Source: Elusimicrobiota bacterium (GTDB lineage Bacteria; Elusimicrobiota; Elusimicrobia; UBA1565; UBA9628). Taken from it: DNA of 64,000 nt. The DNA is taken from contig PLZD01000036.1 in assembly GCA_003151975.1 (NCBI GenBank), positions 52,531 through 116,530 on the forward strand, in the 5' to 3' direction. The position numbers and the translations under genes were made by a program. The notes below the pieces were generated by a model. That model was not told the DNA's origin and did no database searches. It saw nothing but the letters and a program-made list of their open reading frames with translations. This document shows, in pieces, positions 17,274 to 24,496 of the stretch (position 1 is the first letter of the stretch; every line of letters starts with the position of its first letter).

Positions 17274-19583
17274 CTAGAACTTGAAGTCCACGCCCGCCGA
17301 CACGAATTGGGCGTAATATCCGGTCTGCGACGCCCCCATGTAGAGGCCCGTTCCGCTTACCGGGACGATCGGGACGTTGCTGGTCAAATAGTCGTCGTAC
17401 TCGAACTTCTGGAACATATAGCGGGCGTTGACCCCTAGCGACTTGTTGACCTGATAATGTCCTTTCAAGCCGAATGTCTGCGTCCGCGACAATTGACGGG
17501 ACCAGGAGTACACGTTGCTGCCGGTCACGCTGTTGGGAGGAAGCCCCGCCGTGGTGGCCCCCGCCGAGCCGTTGAGTGGGTCGTAATGGCCGACCGTCGA
17601 GGCGATGTCGTAGCTAGCCGTCAGCTTGAGGTCCTTGATCGGCTTAGCGTTGACGGCGACTCCGCCGATGTGCGAAGTCTGCGCGACGCGCTCGGTCCAT
17701 GCCGTTTGGCCCGTTTGGCCGCCGACGGTGCCGTTGGTGGAGTCGCCGTTCATGATCACGCGGGAGTATTCAAACGTGTAGTAGAAGTCCGCGCTCAGGT
17801 CTTTGGGCAACTCCTGAGTGGCATTGAGCCCCACTGCTTGGGTTTCGTTGCGCACCATGCCCTGCACCCCCCAGAGGTTGTCGCTCGGCGCCGTCCCATT
17901 GGTTACGGGAGCGCCTTGCAGAGGAATCTGACCTGGGCGGAAATGGTCCTGTACGATGCGGTAGCTGATCCCATAGGAGGAGGCATCCTTCGTGTAGGTC
18001 GCCTGGATGCGGCCCTGATTGCGGTTGCGATCCGCCACGTCGAAGCGCTCCGTGCCGGGGTGCTCGGCGTACAGCGGCGTCTTCGGTATCACGTTGGACA
18101 GATACCAAGCCTCGTCGTAGCCTTTCCCGCGACGACCGGCCAGAAGATACGACACATTCACGAAGAAGTCGCGAGAGGGCCTGAAATTCATGCCCACCGT
18201 GCCCATATTCTCGTAAGTGATGGGAATCTCGCGGTCTTCATGCCTGTATTCGTAGGTGTAGCCTGCGTTGAGGGACACGGTCTTTGTGATGTCAAGGTTG
18301 CCCTTCCATTCTAGATCGTCCTTTCGATATTCGTAACGGTTCGTGGCATAGCCTGTGCCGCTGAGCGAGGTCGCCGCGGTGCCGTCGTGCGGTATGTAAT
18401 AGGGAATCGTGATCTGCCTGCTGTGGTTCTCGTAGTCGTAGCTGCGGAAGCCCAGGCTCGTGCGGAAGTGGTCGAGGGCCTCATTGGTCAGCTTGTAGTA
18501 CTGCGTGAACACGTCGACCGCGCCGCCCGCGGTGTCGGTGGGCAGGTTGTTGACCAGGTTCCTGGTAGCAAGCGAGTTGTCGGTGTAAGGAAGCAGCGAT
18601 TCATCCTGGCGCCACAGCGAGACACCCGTCTGAGCCGAGAAGTGCGTCTTGTGCGGCAGGTCCGCGCCGCCTGAGAGTGTGAAGGACTGCGCGATGTTGT
18701 CGGGCTCCATCGACAGCGTGCCCTTAGACCCGACTGAGGTGGCGTCGGCCGCCTGAAACGGATTGTCGAAGGTCACGAACTCGTACATGTTGTGGAAGAC
18801 AGACACGTCGTAGCGGAAATCGGCCTGATAATCCTTCTTCGCGTAGCCGATGTCCAGATAGGCTTCGTGGGTCGTCGTGTTGATGGGCACGGGCAGTTGG
18901 ACCGGAGCTCCGTCGCCGGTGCCGACGCTGGTATTGCCAGCCAAGCTGTTCATGTCGGTGCTGATCTCCCGCGTTCCTTCCTTATGCAGGCGCGAGGCGC
19001 CGAATTTCACCGTCATATCCTTAATAGGGAAGTAAACCAGGTCCAAGTTGGCCTTATCGCTCTGAAGCTGCAGCGTAGTGAACGGCGCCGCGCTGAGAGC
19101 GCTGTTCAGGTAGTTCTTGACATTTTTCGCGACTGGCACGGTTTGTGCTTGATTGATCGACGCCACCCCCGAGGGCAGCGTCAGGTAGTTGCCGGCGACG
19201 CTGCTGTTGTTGCTGTAGAGCGTCCTCGCGTCGTAGGAGTAGATGTGCGGTGTCTGGACCCAGCCGACATTGTAGGTGAACAACCCCGGCCGGCCTCCGT
19301 CCACGCCCAATGAGAAGTTCGAGTGGGACTCATCGAGGTCCTTGATGAAGGCGTTGAACTCATAATCATTGACGGTGGAGTTGATCTTGTAGAGATCGAG
19401 CACGACGCCCGTCGTGTGAGGTTCATATTGGTTGAACCGAGATTGCGGCGCGCCCGGAGATTGTATGTTCTCCCCCTGGTAGCTGACGGCCAGTTGCTGG
19501 TCGGCGGCAGCCGCGGCCGGGAGCGCCGTCCCCGCCGCCATAAGCGCCGCCATGGTGATCGCGAGCGCGCGTGTTGCTTTCAT
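17274..19583 (-). CDS. MtrB/PioB-family outer-membrane beta-barrel (module 2)
   Basis: A 769-residue beta-barrel protein with a signal peptide (ending 'LPAAAAA'), repeated aromatic beta-strands and a terminal Phe ('GVDFKF'). It is clearly paralogous to the barrel at 3526-5754: shared segments include 'SRLHKEGTRE', 'LDIGYAKKDYQ' / 'DLGYAKKDYQ', 'FRYDVS', 'SMEPDNIA' and 'DRNRNQGR'. It would form the outer-membrane sheath for the decaheme cytochrome encoded 36 bases upstream. The start at 19583 follows GGAG and gives the signal peptide; an upstream in-frame start would overlap little else but adds a polar leader. Confidence 0.9.
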   Translation of the reverse strand: MKATRALAITMAALMAAGTALPAAAAADQQLAVSYQGENIQSPGAPQSRFNQYEPHTTGVVLDLYKINSTVNDYEFNAFIKDLDESHSNFSLGVDGGRPGLFTYNVGWVQTPHIYSYDARTLYSNNSSVAGNYLTLPSGVASINQAQTVPVAKNVKNYLNSALSAAPFTTLQLQSDKANLDLVYFPIKDMTVKFGASRLHKEGTREISTDMNSLAGNTSVGTGDGAPVQLPVPINTTTHEAYLDIGYAKKDYQADFRYDVSVFHNMYEFVTFDNPFQAADATSVGSKGTLSMEPDNIAQSFTLSGGADLPHKTHFSAQTGVSLWRQDESLLPYTDNSLATRNLVNNLPTDTAGGAVDVFTQYYKLTNEALDHFRTSLGFRSYDYENHSRQITIPYYIPHDGTAATSLSGTGYATNRYEYRKDDLEWKGNLDITKTVSLNAGYTYEYRHEDREIPITYENMGTVGMNFRPSRDFFVNVSYLLAGRRGKGYDEAWYLSNVIPKTPLYAEHPGTERFDVADRNRNQGRIQATYTKDASSYGISYRIVQDHFRPGQIPLQGAPVTNGTAPSDNLWGVQGMVRNETQAVGLNATQELPKDLSADFYYTFEYSRVIMNGDSTNGTVGGQTGQTAWTERVAQTSHIGGVAVNAKPIKDLKLTASYDIASTVGHYDPLNGSAGATTAGLPPNSVTGSNVYSWSRQLSRTQTFGLKGHYQVNKSLGVNARYMFQKFEYDDYLTSNVPIVPVSGTGLYMGASQTGYYAQFVSAGVDFKF

Positions 19584-19619
19584 ATCGATTCTCCGTGTTT
19601 TCATGTTTTGGCCGCTCAT

Positions 19620-20708
19620 CTATCTATTGAATCGCTTGCCCGAAGGATGGTTGGAGCCGTGGATCTTCGGGTGGCAGTCCATGCAGGAACCGCCCATGCT
19701 TAGGGCGCCCTGAGCGGCGGGCAATGACTGCGAGTGCGGGTCCGCCTGAACAATACCCATGCTGCCGTTCTGGTGGCAACGGTCGCAGAGGAACGGCGGC
19801 TTGATCACCAGCAAGTGATCGTTAGACGTGCCGTGCGGGTCATGGCAGTTGAGGCAGTCCTCGCGCACCGGCGGGTGCTCCCAAAGGAAAGGCCCGCGCT
19901 TGTCCTGATGGCACTGGTAGCAGGTCTCCGTGACCGAGTTCTTGACCAGGAGCTTGTCGGTGGTCGAGCCGTGCGGGTTGTGGCAGGCCGAGCAGCCGAC
20001 CTTGCCCTCCACGATCGGCATGTGCGCCGATTTCCGAATCTGCGCTTTTTTCTCGGCGTGGCATTGGTAGCAGACCTCGGCCTCGGTGGCTTTCTTGAGC
20101 AAAGGCGCCTTCCCTTCGTTGGCGGCGACCTCATGCATGCCGTGGCAGTCCACGCAGGCCACGTTCTTGGCCTCGTGAGCGCTGCCCAGCCAATGCATGC
20201 GCTGGCCTCCCGAGTGGCATTGCTGGCAGAGCTGCGAAACCTCAGCCGGCTTGAGCTTCTTGGGATTGCGGATGGTGTAGAAATCGGGATTGCTCTTGTC
20301 TCCGCCCGCACCAGCGTGCAGAGAGCCCGGACCGTGGCACGTCTCGCAGCTCTGCTCGAACTCGATGCCTTTCGCCTTGGGAAAGGCCTTGGCGTGGATG
20401 TTGTTGTGGAACGCCTCCCTATCGGCGTGACAGCCGATGCACATCGAGGCTCCAATGAGCTCGGCCTTGGTGATCCCGGACGCCGGAGTGCTTTCGGCGA
20501 CGGGATGCGCGGGCATGGCGGCGTCGGCGGGTTTGGCTTCGGGCTTAGCCTCGGGCGCCGGCTTCGTCTCGGTCTTCGTGTCGGTCTTCTTCTCGACCGC
20601 GGCCGGAGTTTCTTGCTTGTCCTGCCCCCAAAGCGGTGCAAGGATCATGAGGGGCGCGATCAGCAACGCCATCCCTCCGAAATTTTTTCTCTTCGCTGTC
20701 GCTTTCAT
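19620..20708 (-). CDS. decaheme c-type cytochrome, MtrA/DmsE/PioA type (module 2)
   Basis: A 362-residue periplasmic protein with ten CxxCH motifs (CIGCH, CETCH, CQQCH, CVDCH, CYQCH, CSACH, CYQCH, CLNCH, CDRCH, CMDCH). A long Lys/Pro/Ala/Glu/Thr linker lies between the signal peptide and the first heme. It is highly similar to the decaheme protein at 5788-6828, including 'CETCHGPGSLH', 'DKSNPDFYTI' and the C-terminal 'KIHGSNHPSGKRF'. The two modules therefore arose by duplication. The ATG at 20708 has GAGGAG just upstream. Regulatory elements lie between it and the end of the fnr-like gene. Confidence 0.93.
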   Translation of the reverse strand: MKATAKRKNFGGMALLIAPLMILAPLWGQDKQETPAAVEKKTDTKTETKPAPEAKPEAKPADAAMPAHPVAESTPASGITKAELIGASMCIGCHADREAFHNNIHAKAFPKAKGIEFEQSCETCHGPGSLHAGAGGDKSNPDFYTIRNPKKLKPAEVSQLCQQCHSGGQRMHWLGSAHEAKNVACVDCHGMHEVAANEGKAPLLKKATEAEVCYQCHAEKKAQIRKSAHMPIVEGKVGCSACHNPHGSTTDKLLVKNSVTETCYQCHQDKRGPFLWEHPPVREDCLNCHDPHGTSNDHLLVIKPPFLCDRCHQNGSMGIVQADPHSQSLPAAQGALSMGGSCMDCHPKIHGSNHPSGKRFNR

Positions 20709-20747
20709 CGTTCTCCTCTCACTTTTCGTCTGCGGCGATTTTCCGTG

Positions 20748-20763
20748 CGCAACACTTTTGCCA
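20748..20763 (-). promoter_or_regulatory. sigma-54 -24/-12 promoter upstream of decaheme gene 2
   Basis: The minus strand reads TGGCAAAAGTGTTGCG, GG-N10-GC with TTGC, 40 bases before the ATG at 20708. It closely matches the equivalent element at 6863-6878 and lies downstream of the Fnr-like box. Confidence 0.7.
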
Positions 20764-20807
20764 TGTCGATTGATATTTGTCGCGTCTACCCTAGATTTTC
20801 GTCATTC

Positions 20808-20836
20808 ATTATGCAGCTTGAGGCCCGTGGGGCCAA
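20808..20836 (-). promoter_or_regulatory. conserved -35/-10-like element, decaheme gene 2
   Basis: On the minus strand TTGGCC (20836-20831), 17 bases, CATAAT (20813-20808). Hexamers and spacing are identical to 6911-6883. The -10 hexamer overlaps the TAA stop of the Fnr-like gene, so the element is embedded in coding sequence. Confidence 0.55.
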
Positions 20837-21606
20837 TGACAGATGTCCGGCTGACGCTTGACAAAAGTCAAGCCGTCCCCGGGCACGCGCGCGACGGCGC
20901 GCAGGCGAGGCAGGTTGAGGACCTTGAGCCGCCGCTCGTCGACGGAAACAAGGCCTTTGTGATCGAACTCGGACAACGTGCGGCTGAGAACCTCGGGCGA
21001 AGTCCCGAGCAAATCGGCGATCTCCTGCCGCGACTCGGACAACTCGACGACGGACTCGCCGCTTTTGAGGCGGTGCACGATCAGACGCGCCAGCCTCTGC
21101 CGTATCGTGCACAAGGCAAGGTCCGTGGCGGCCTCGTCGGCCGCAGCGAGCTTGTGGGCGAGATACCGCGCCAGCATCCGAGATAGTTCAGGCTCCGTCT
21201 CCCAAAGCTCCTTGAAGCGCCCCATTTCCAGCGAGCATATCTGGGCGTCGCCCATGACGTGCGCCGACGCGGCGTAGGGATGCCCCGCGAGCAAGGCCCG
21301 GTCGCCCACCAAATCGGGCGCATGGATGACGCGCATGATGTGCTGGCGCCCCGAATCGTCGGCCCGAACCAGCTTGACCATGCCCGAGCTGAGGAAGAAC
21401 AGGCTCAACGGATCATTGCCCTGGTAGAAGAGGATGTTCCCTTTTTTATAATGGTTGGTGCGCCAGGCGCCGGAGATGCGTTTGCAAACGCCGGACGGCA
21501 GCCCGCGCGCGCCGGCCCAGCGCGCAAACGCGCAATTCGGAGTGCCGCAGTCTCCCGGGCACCCGCCGCCCTCGCATTTCGCGGAAGGCATCAGACGATT
21601 TTTCAT
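20809..21606 (-). CDS. Crp/Fnr-family regulator with Cys-rich N-terminus
   Basis: A 265-residue regulator. Residues 1-45 contain five cysteines (11, 16, 20, 25, 41), a spacing compatible with an iron-sulfur or redox sensor though not the E. coli FNR pattern. Residues about 50-165 form a cyclic-nucleotide-binding-type beta-roll. The C-terminal winged helix has the recognition helix 'TSPEVLSRTLSEF', with the E..SR residues that contact TTGA half-sites. TTGA-type palindromes occur upstream of both decaheme genes, so it is the likely local redox regulator. The gene follows a cytochrome gene and hemA on the same strand, and its 3' end contains the promoter region of the next gene. Confidence 0.88.
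   Translation of the reverse strand: MKNRLMPSAKCEGGGCPGDCGTPNCAFARWAGARGLPSGVCKRISGAWRTNHYKKGNILFYQGNDPLSLFFLSSGMVKLVRADDSGRQHIMRVIHAPDLVGDRALLAGHPYAASAHVMGDAQICSLEMGRFKELWETEPELSRMLARYLAHKLAAADEAATDLALCTIRQRLARLIVHRLKSGESVVELSESRQEIADLLGTSPEVLSRTLSEFDHKGLVSVDERRLKVLNLPRLRAVARVPGDGLTFVKRQPDICHWPHGPQAA
20858..20871. promoter_or_regulatory. Fnr/Crp-type operator inside the regulator gene, decaheme gene 2
   Basis: TTGACAAAAGTCAA is a perfect inverted repeat of TTGAC around AAAA. It lies within the last 21 codons of the Fnr-like gene and 17 bases from the same GTCATTGGCC string that follows the box at decaheme gene 1. Distance to the -10-like hexamer is identical in both copies. Confidence 0.65.
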
Positions 21607-21615
21607 TAACCCGCG

Positions 21616-22125
21616 CTACGGCTGAGGCGTCACTCCCGTCCCCGGCATCGGGGCGGCCTTGACCTTCTTCTGGTCCCGCTCGTTCTGCCTGCGAGTGCGC
21701 TCCGCGAGCACGCGATCGAAAAGAGACTTGAGCTCGACAGTCTTGGCGTCGAAGTCCTTCTTGCCCTTGACCTTGCGGATGTTCGAGTCATAAGTGAGGA
21801 AGTCCAGGATGAGGCGCGCGTCTTCTTTGCTGAAGCTCGTGTTGGGCGTGGTCTTCGTCTTCAGATGCATGCGCGTGATGTAGCGCTTCCAGTCCTCTTT
21901 TGTCGCGATCGAAGCGTTGATTGGGCGCGCCAAAGTGTGGCATTGCGAGCAGGTCTTGGCGAACACGGCGTATTCTTCCTGCTGCATCTTGGGATAGCTC
22001 GATGCGTCGACCTGGGAGACCCCGAGATCGTAATAGAACCGCGCCTTGAGCTGCTCGTCGCTGAAATTCTCTGCGCCCCAAGCCGCCCCCGCCAGCAGGA
22101 CCGTCGCCGCTAGAATCCGTTTCAT
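21616..22125 (-). CDS. secreted monoheme cytochrome c-like protein
   Basis: A 169-residue product with a signal peptide ('LLAGAAWGAE') and one heme motif (CSQCH, about residue 60). Around it lies a helical region ('DWKRYITRMHLK', 'LILDFLTYDS') of the kind found in small photosynthetic- or cytochrome-oxidase-associated c-type cytochromes. The C-terminal 50 residues are highly charged and coiled-coil-like. The ATG at 22125 overlaps the hemA stop (ATGA), so the protein is translationally coupled to heme synthesis. The fnr-like gene begins 9 bases later. Role unknown beyond electron transfer or heme sensing. Confidence 0.8.
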   Translation of the reverse strand: MKRILAATVLLAGAAWGAENFSDEQLKARFYYDLGVSQVDASSYPKMQQEEYAVFAKTCSQCHTLARPINASIATKEDWKRYITRMHLKTKTTPNTSFSKEDARLILDFLTYDSNIRKVKGKKDFDAKTVELKSLFDRVLAERTRRQNERDQKKVKAAPMPGTGVTPQP

Positions 22126-23168
22126 GCCAACACCCCCTGCGGCCTTCGGGCCGCGGCCTTCTCGAGTTCGACGACGCAATCCTTCGCGCGCTCGGCCGCC
22201 ATGTCTTCGGCCTTGCCCTTGTCCGCCGCCTTGGCGCTCATGCTCTGCGCCACGACGCCCTTGAGGTCGTCAAGATTGTACAGGTACACTCCCTCGATCC
22301 CGCCGCATGCCGCGTCGATATTGCGCGGCACACCCAGATCTATAAGGAACAGCGGCTTTCGACGGACCGAAATTCGCCGCTTGAGATCCTCGGCCTTTAG
22401 CAGGACCTCCGGGCAGGACGCCGAGAAGACCGCAGCCTCCACGTCGGCCAGCGCGTCGAGGCCTTGCTCGAAGGTCACGGCCTTGCCCCCCAATTGGGCG
22501 GCCAAAGTCTGCGCCCGTTCCAAAGTGCGGTTGGCCACGATCAAGTCCTTGAAATTCTTGGCCGCGAGGTGCTTGGCCACCGCCTCCGCGGCCTCGCCCG
22601 CGCCGACGACGAGAAAGCGATGGTCGACGTCGGTCGAGAAGATGCGGCGGGCGAGCAGCGCGGCAGCGCCCCCGATCGAGTGGATCCCGTTTTGGATTCC
22701 AGTTTCGGAACGCACGGCCTTGCCGGCGGCCAGCGCCATCTGGAAGACGCGGTTGAGCCGGCGGCCGGTCAGGCGCCGCTCTTGCGAGAATTGGTAGGCG
22801 CGCTTGACCTGGGCCAGAATCTCGCTTTCGCCGATGATCCATGAATCGAGGCCGCAAGAAACGCGAAACGCGTGCCGCACGGCCTCGGCGCCGGTCCGAG
22901 TGTAAAGAGCCGCGACGGTATCCTGGCCGCCTCTTTCCATGAACCACTCCGTCAGGACCGCGACGGCTTCCTCGGGATTTTCAGCGGCCGCGATCACTTC
23001 CATGCGGCTGCAGGTGGAGAGCAGCACGATCTCGGAGAGTCTCGCGCGGGCCTTGAGGTCCATGAGGACCTCTGCAGCTTCTTCCTGGCGGACCGCGGCG
23101 CGCTCGCGGCAAGAAACCGCGGCCGTCAGATGATTGAGACCGACGACTAAGATGGTGCGAGTTTCCAC
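22122..23168 (-). CDS. hemA: glutamyl-tRNA reductase
   Basis: A 348-residue enzyme that reduces Glu-tRNA to glutamate-1-semialdehyde, the first step of C5-pathway heme synthesis. Seen in order: 'GLNHLTA', the catalytic-Cys box STCSRME (STCNR-type), 'GESEILAQVKRAY', an NADPH-binding 'VVGAGEAAEAVAKHL', 'VANRTLERA' and 'LGVPRNIDA'. A GTG at 23168 is preferred because GGCGGAG lies 6 bases upstream; a TTG 8 codons earlier has no ribosome site. The next two genes encode a cytochrome and an Fnr-like regulator, and a sigma-54-like promoter precedes it. Heme supply thus seems tied to the cytochrome regulon. Confidence 0.93.
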   Translation of the reverse strand: METRTILVVGLNHLTAAVSCRERAAVRQEEAAEVLMDLKARARLSEIVLLSTCSRMEVIAAAENPEEAVAVLTEWFMERGGQDTVAALYTRTGAEAVRHAFRVSCGLDSWIIGESEILAQVKRAYQFSQERRLTGRRLNRVFQMALAAGKAVRSETGIQNGIHSIGGAAALLARRIFSTDVDHRFLVVGAGEAAEAVAKHLAAKNFKDLIVANRTLERAQTLAAQLGGKAVTFEQGLDALADVEAAVFSASCPEVLLKAEDLKRRISVRRKPLFLIDLGVPRNIDAACGGIEGVYLYNLDDLKGVVAQSMSAKAADKGKAEDMAAERAKDCVVELEKAAARRPQGVLA

Positions 23169-23218
23169 TTTCGTCTCCGCCGAAGATAGCAATAAAATGA
23201 ACCTGACGCCATGGTTGG

Positions 23219-23234
23219 AGCAACAGAACGGCCA
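23219..23234 (-). promoter_or_regulatory. sigma-54 -24/-12 promoter of hemA
   Basis: The minus strand reads TGGCCGTTCTGTTGCT, a near-ideal -24/-12 element (GG-N10-GC). It lies 50 bases upstream of the GTG start of hemA and just beyond the rpoN stop. Confidence 0.75.
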
Positions 23235-23273
23235 CGATGGTTCGATTCGGCGGCAGGGACGGGAAGAGGCCGT

Positions 23274-24356
23274 TCAGCTCGCGATGATCTTGTGCAGTTC
23301 GTTGCGCACGGCGTTGACCGTGCGGCGCGAGACCTTGATGCCGCGCTCGGAGCGCAGGCGGTCGGCCAGCGCCGCGTCGGTCGGATCCTCGGAAGCCGCG
23401 AGCCACTCGCCGAGTATCGTGCGAAGAACACGCCGCCTGCCGGGCAGCAAAGTGATCAATGAAATCTCTTTTCCCCAGGGCATCAGCACCGAGCGTCCGG
23501 AGACCGCGCGGCTGATCGTGCTGGGAGCAAGGTCGAGTCTGCGCGCGAGCTGGCGCAGGCTGATCGGGCGCATGTCGTGGCCTTCCTTGGTGCCCATATA
23601 CTCAGACTGAAGCTGCGCGAGGCTCTCGACGATGCGGAACACGGTGCTCTGGCGCAAGTTGACGGTCTCGATGCGCTTTAGCAGCTTGTTGAGCTTGCGC
23701 CGCTCGACATCTTCCAATCGCCCTTGATCCTTCCATTGCTCGATGAGATCGTAGCGGACCTGGTAGAGGCCGCGCGCCCAATGCGCCGAGAAAAACTCGA
23801 ACTCGGGTTCCCCGCCGGCCAACGAGAGGCGGGCCAGGCAAGAATAGCTGCGCGCCATGGACGGCTCGCGCTTGGGCATGGCGAACTCGGCCTGCGCGCC
23901 GAGCTCGAGCAGCATGTCGTTGATCGCCTCGACGTCGGCCTGAGACAGGCCCGTGCGGCGCGCGATCTCGGGCAAGGTCAGCGGTTCATCCCCATTGATG
24001 AAATAGCGCTCGAAGGCCTCGCGGCCGATCTTGCGGATTTTAGGAAGCAAGGAGGCCTTCTCGCCGAGCGTTTCCTCGACGCGCACGCGCTCGCCTCCGG
24101 CGGTGACTTGGTCGTTGATCTCGTAGAAACTGCCGGTCAGGTGGCCGCGCGGCCAGCGCTGGCGGCGGATGACCCCGGGAGCATTATCCGAACCGAAGAA
24201 CAAGCGCTTGAACAGCGGATCCTTTTCGATCGTCTCGACTTCCTTGGCGAACTCGCGCTCTGGCATCTCGATCCAGTCCGCCATGCGCAGGCGGCCTAGA
24301 AGCGCGGGACGCTGGTCTAGTTTGAGGCCGGTCCTGAGGCTCTGTTTTGGGCTCAT
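23274..24356 (-). CDS. rpoN: RNA polymerase sigma-54 factor, short divergent form
   Basis: A 360-residue protein, shorter than the usual 430-500. The C-terminal half is recognisably RpoN: a core-binding-like helical region, the HTH 'LRQLARRLDLAPSTISRAVSGRSVLMPWG' (about residues 258-286) and an RpoN box reading SRRTVNAVRN instead of ARRTVAKYRE. The conserved FFS-containing segment after the HTH is replaced by 'ISLITLLPG'. The N-terminus ('LRTGLKL', 'PEREFAKEVETIEKDPLF') keeps the outline of region I but lacks its Gln-rich pattern. It is divergent from an NtrB/NtrC-like pair, and multiple -24/-12 elements occur nearby. A specialised or lineage-specific sigma-54 is likely. Confidence 0.85.
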   Translation of the reverse strand: MSPKQSLRTGLKLDQRPALLGRLRMADWIEMPEREFAKEVETIEKDPLFKRLFFGSDNAPGVIRRQRWPRGHLTGSFYEINDQVTAGGERVRVEETLGEKASLLPKIRKIGREAFERYFINGDEPLTLPEIARRTGLSQADVEAINDMLLELGAQAEFAMPKREPSMARSYSCLARLSLAGGEPEFEFFSAHWARGLYQVRYDLIEQWKDQGRLEDVERRKLNKLLKRIETVNLRQSTVFRIVESLAQLQSEYMGTKEGHDMRPISLRQLARRLDLAPSTISRAVSGRSVLMPWGKEISLITLLPGRRRVLRTILGEWLAASEDPTDAALADRLRSERGIKVSRRTVNAVRNELHKIIAS

Positions 24357-24452
24357 GTTTCAATCCTTATCTTCCAATATATCGTTATGGATTGCCAAGT
24401 CCGGATTCAAGCGCTACAATGGCTTTGGCAGCTTCGTTCCATGAATCCCTCT

Positions 24453-24468
24453 AGCAATGATTCGGCCA
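24453..24468 (-). promoter_or_regulatory. sigma-54 -24/-12 promoter upstream of rpoN
   Basis: The minus strand reads TGGCCGAATCATTGCT (GG-N10-GC). It lies about 97 bases before the rpoN ATG at 24356, suggesting that sigma-54 controls its own gene. It overlaps the left arm of the inverted repeat at 24460-24486. Confidence 0.6.
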
Positions 24469-24486
24469 AACGCGAATTGGCCGAAT
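24460..24486. repeat. perfect inverted repeat in rpoN-kinase divergent region
   Basis: ATTCGGCCAA and TTGGCCGAAT form 10-base perfect arms around a 7-base spacer. The repeat lies between the two divergent genes and could be an operator for the NtrC-type activator. A second, 8-base pair, CGTTCCAT (24435-24442) and ATGGAACG (24497-24504), brackets it. Confidence 0.6.
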
Positions 24487-24496
24487 TTGCTCCAAA

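Noticed and set aside
24426..24441. Possible plus-strand sigma-54 element TGGCAGCTTCGTTCCA upstream of the kinase gene
   Set aside because: The -12 GC is CC; the nearly invariant G is missing.
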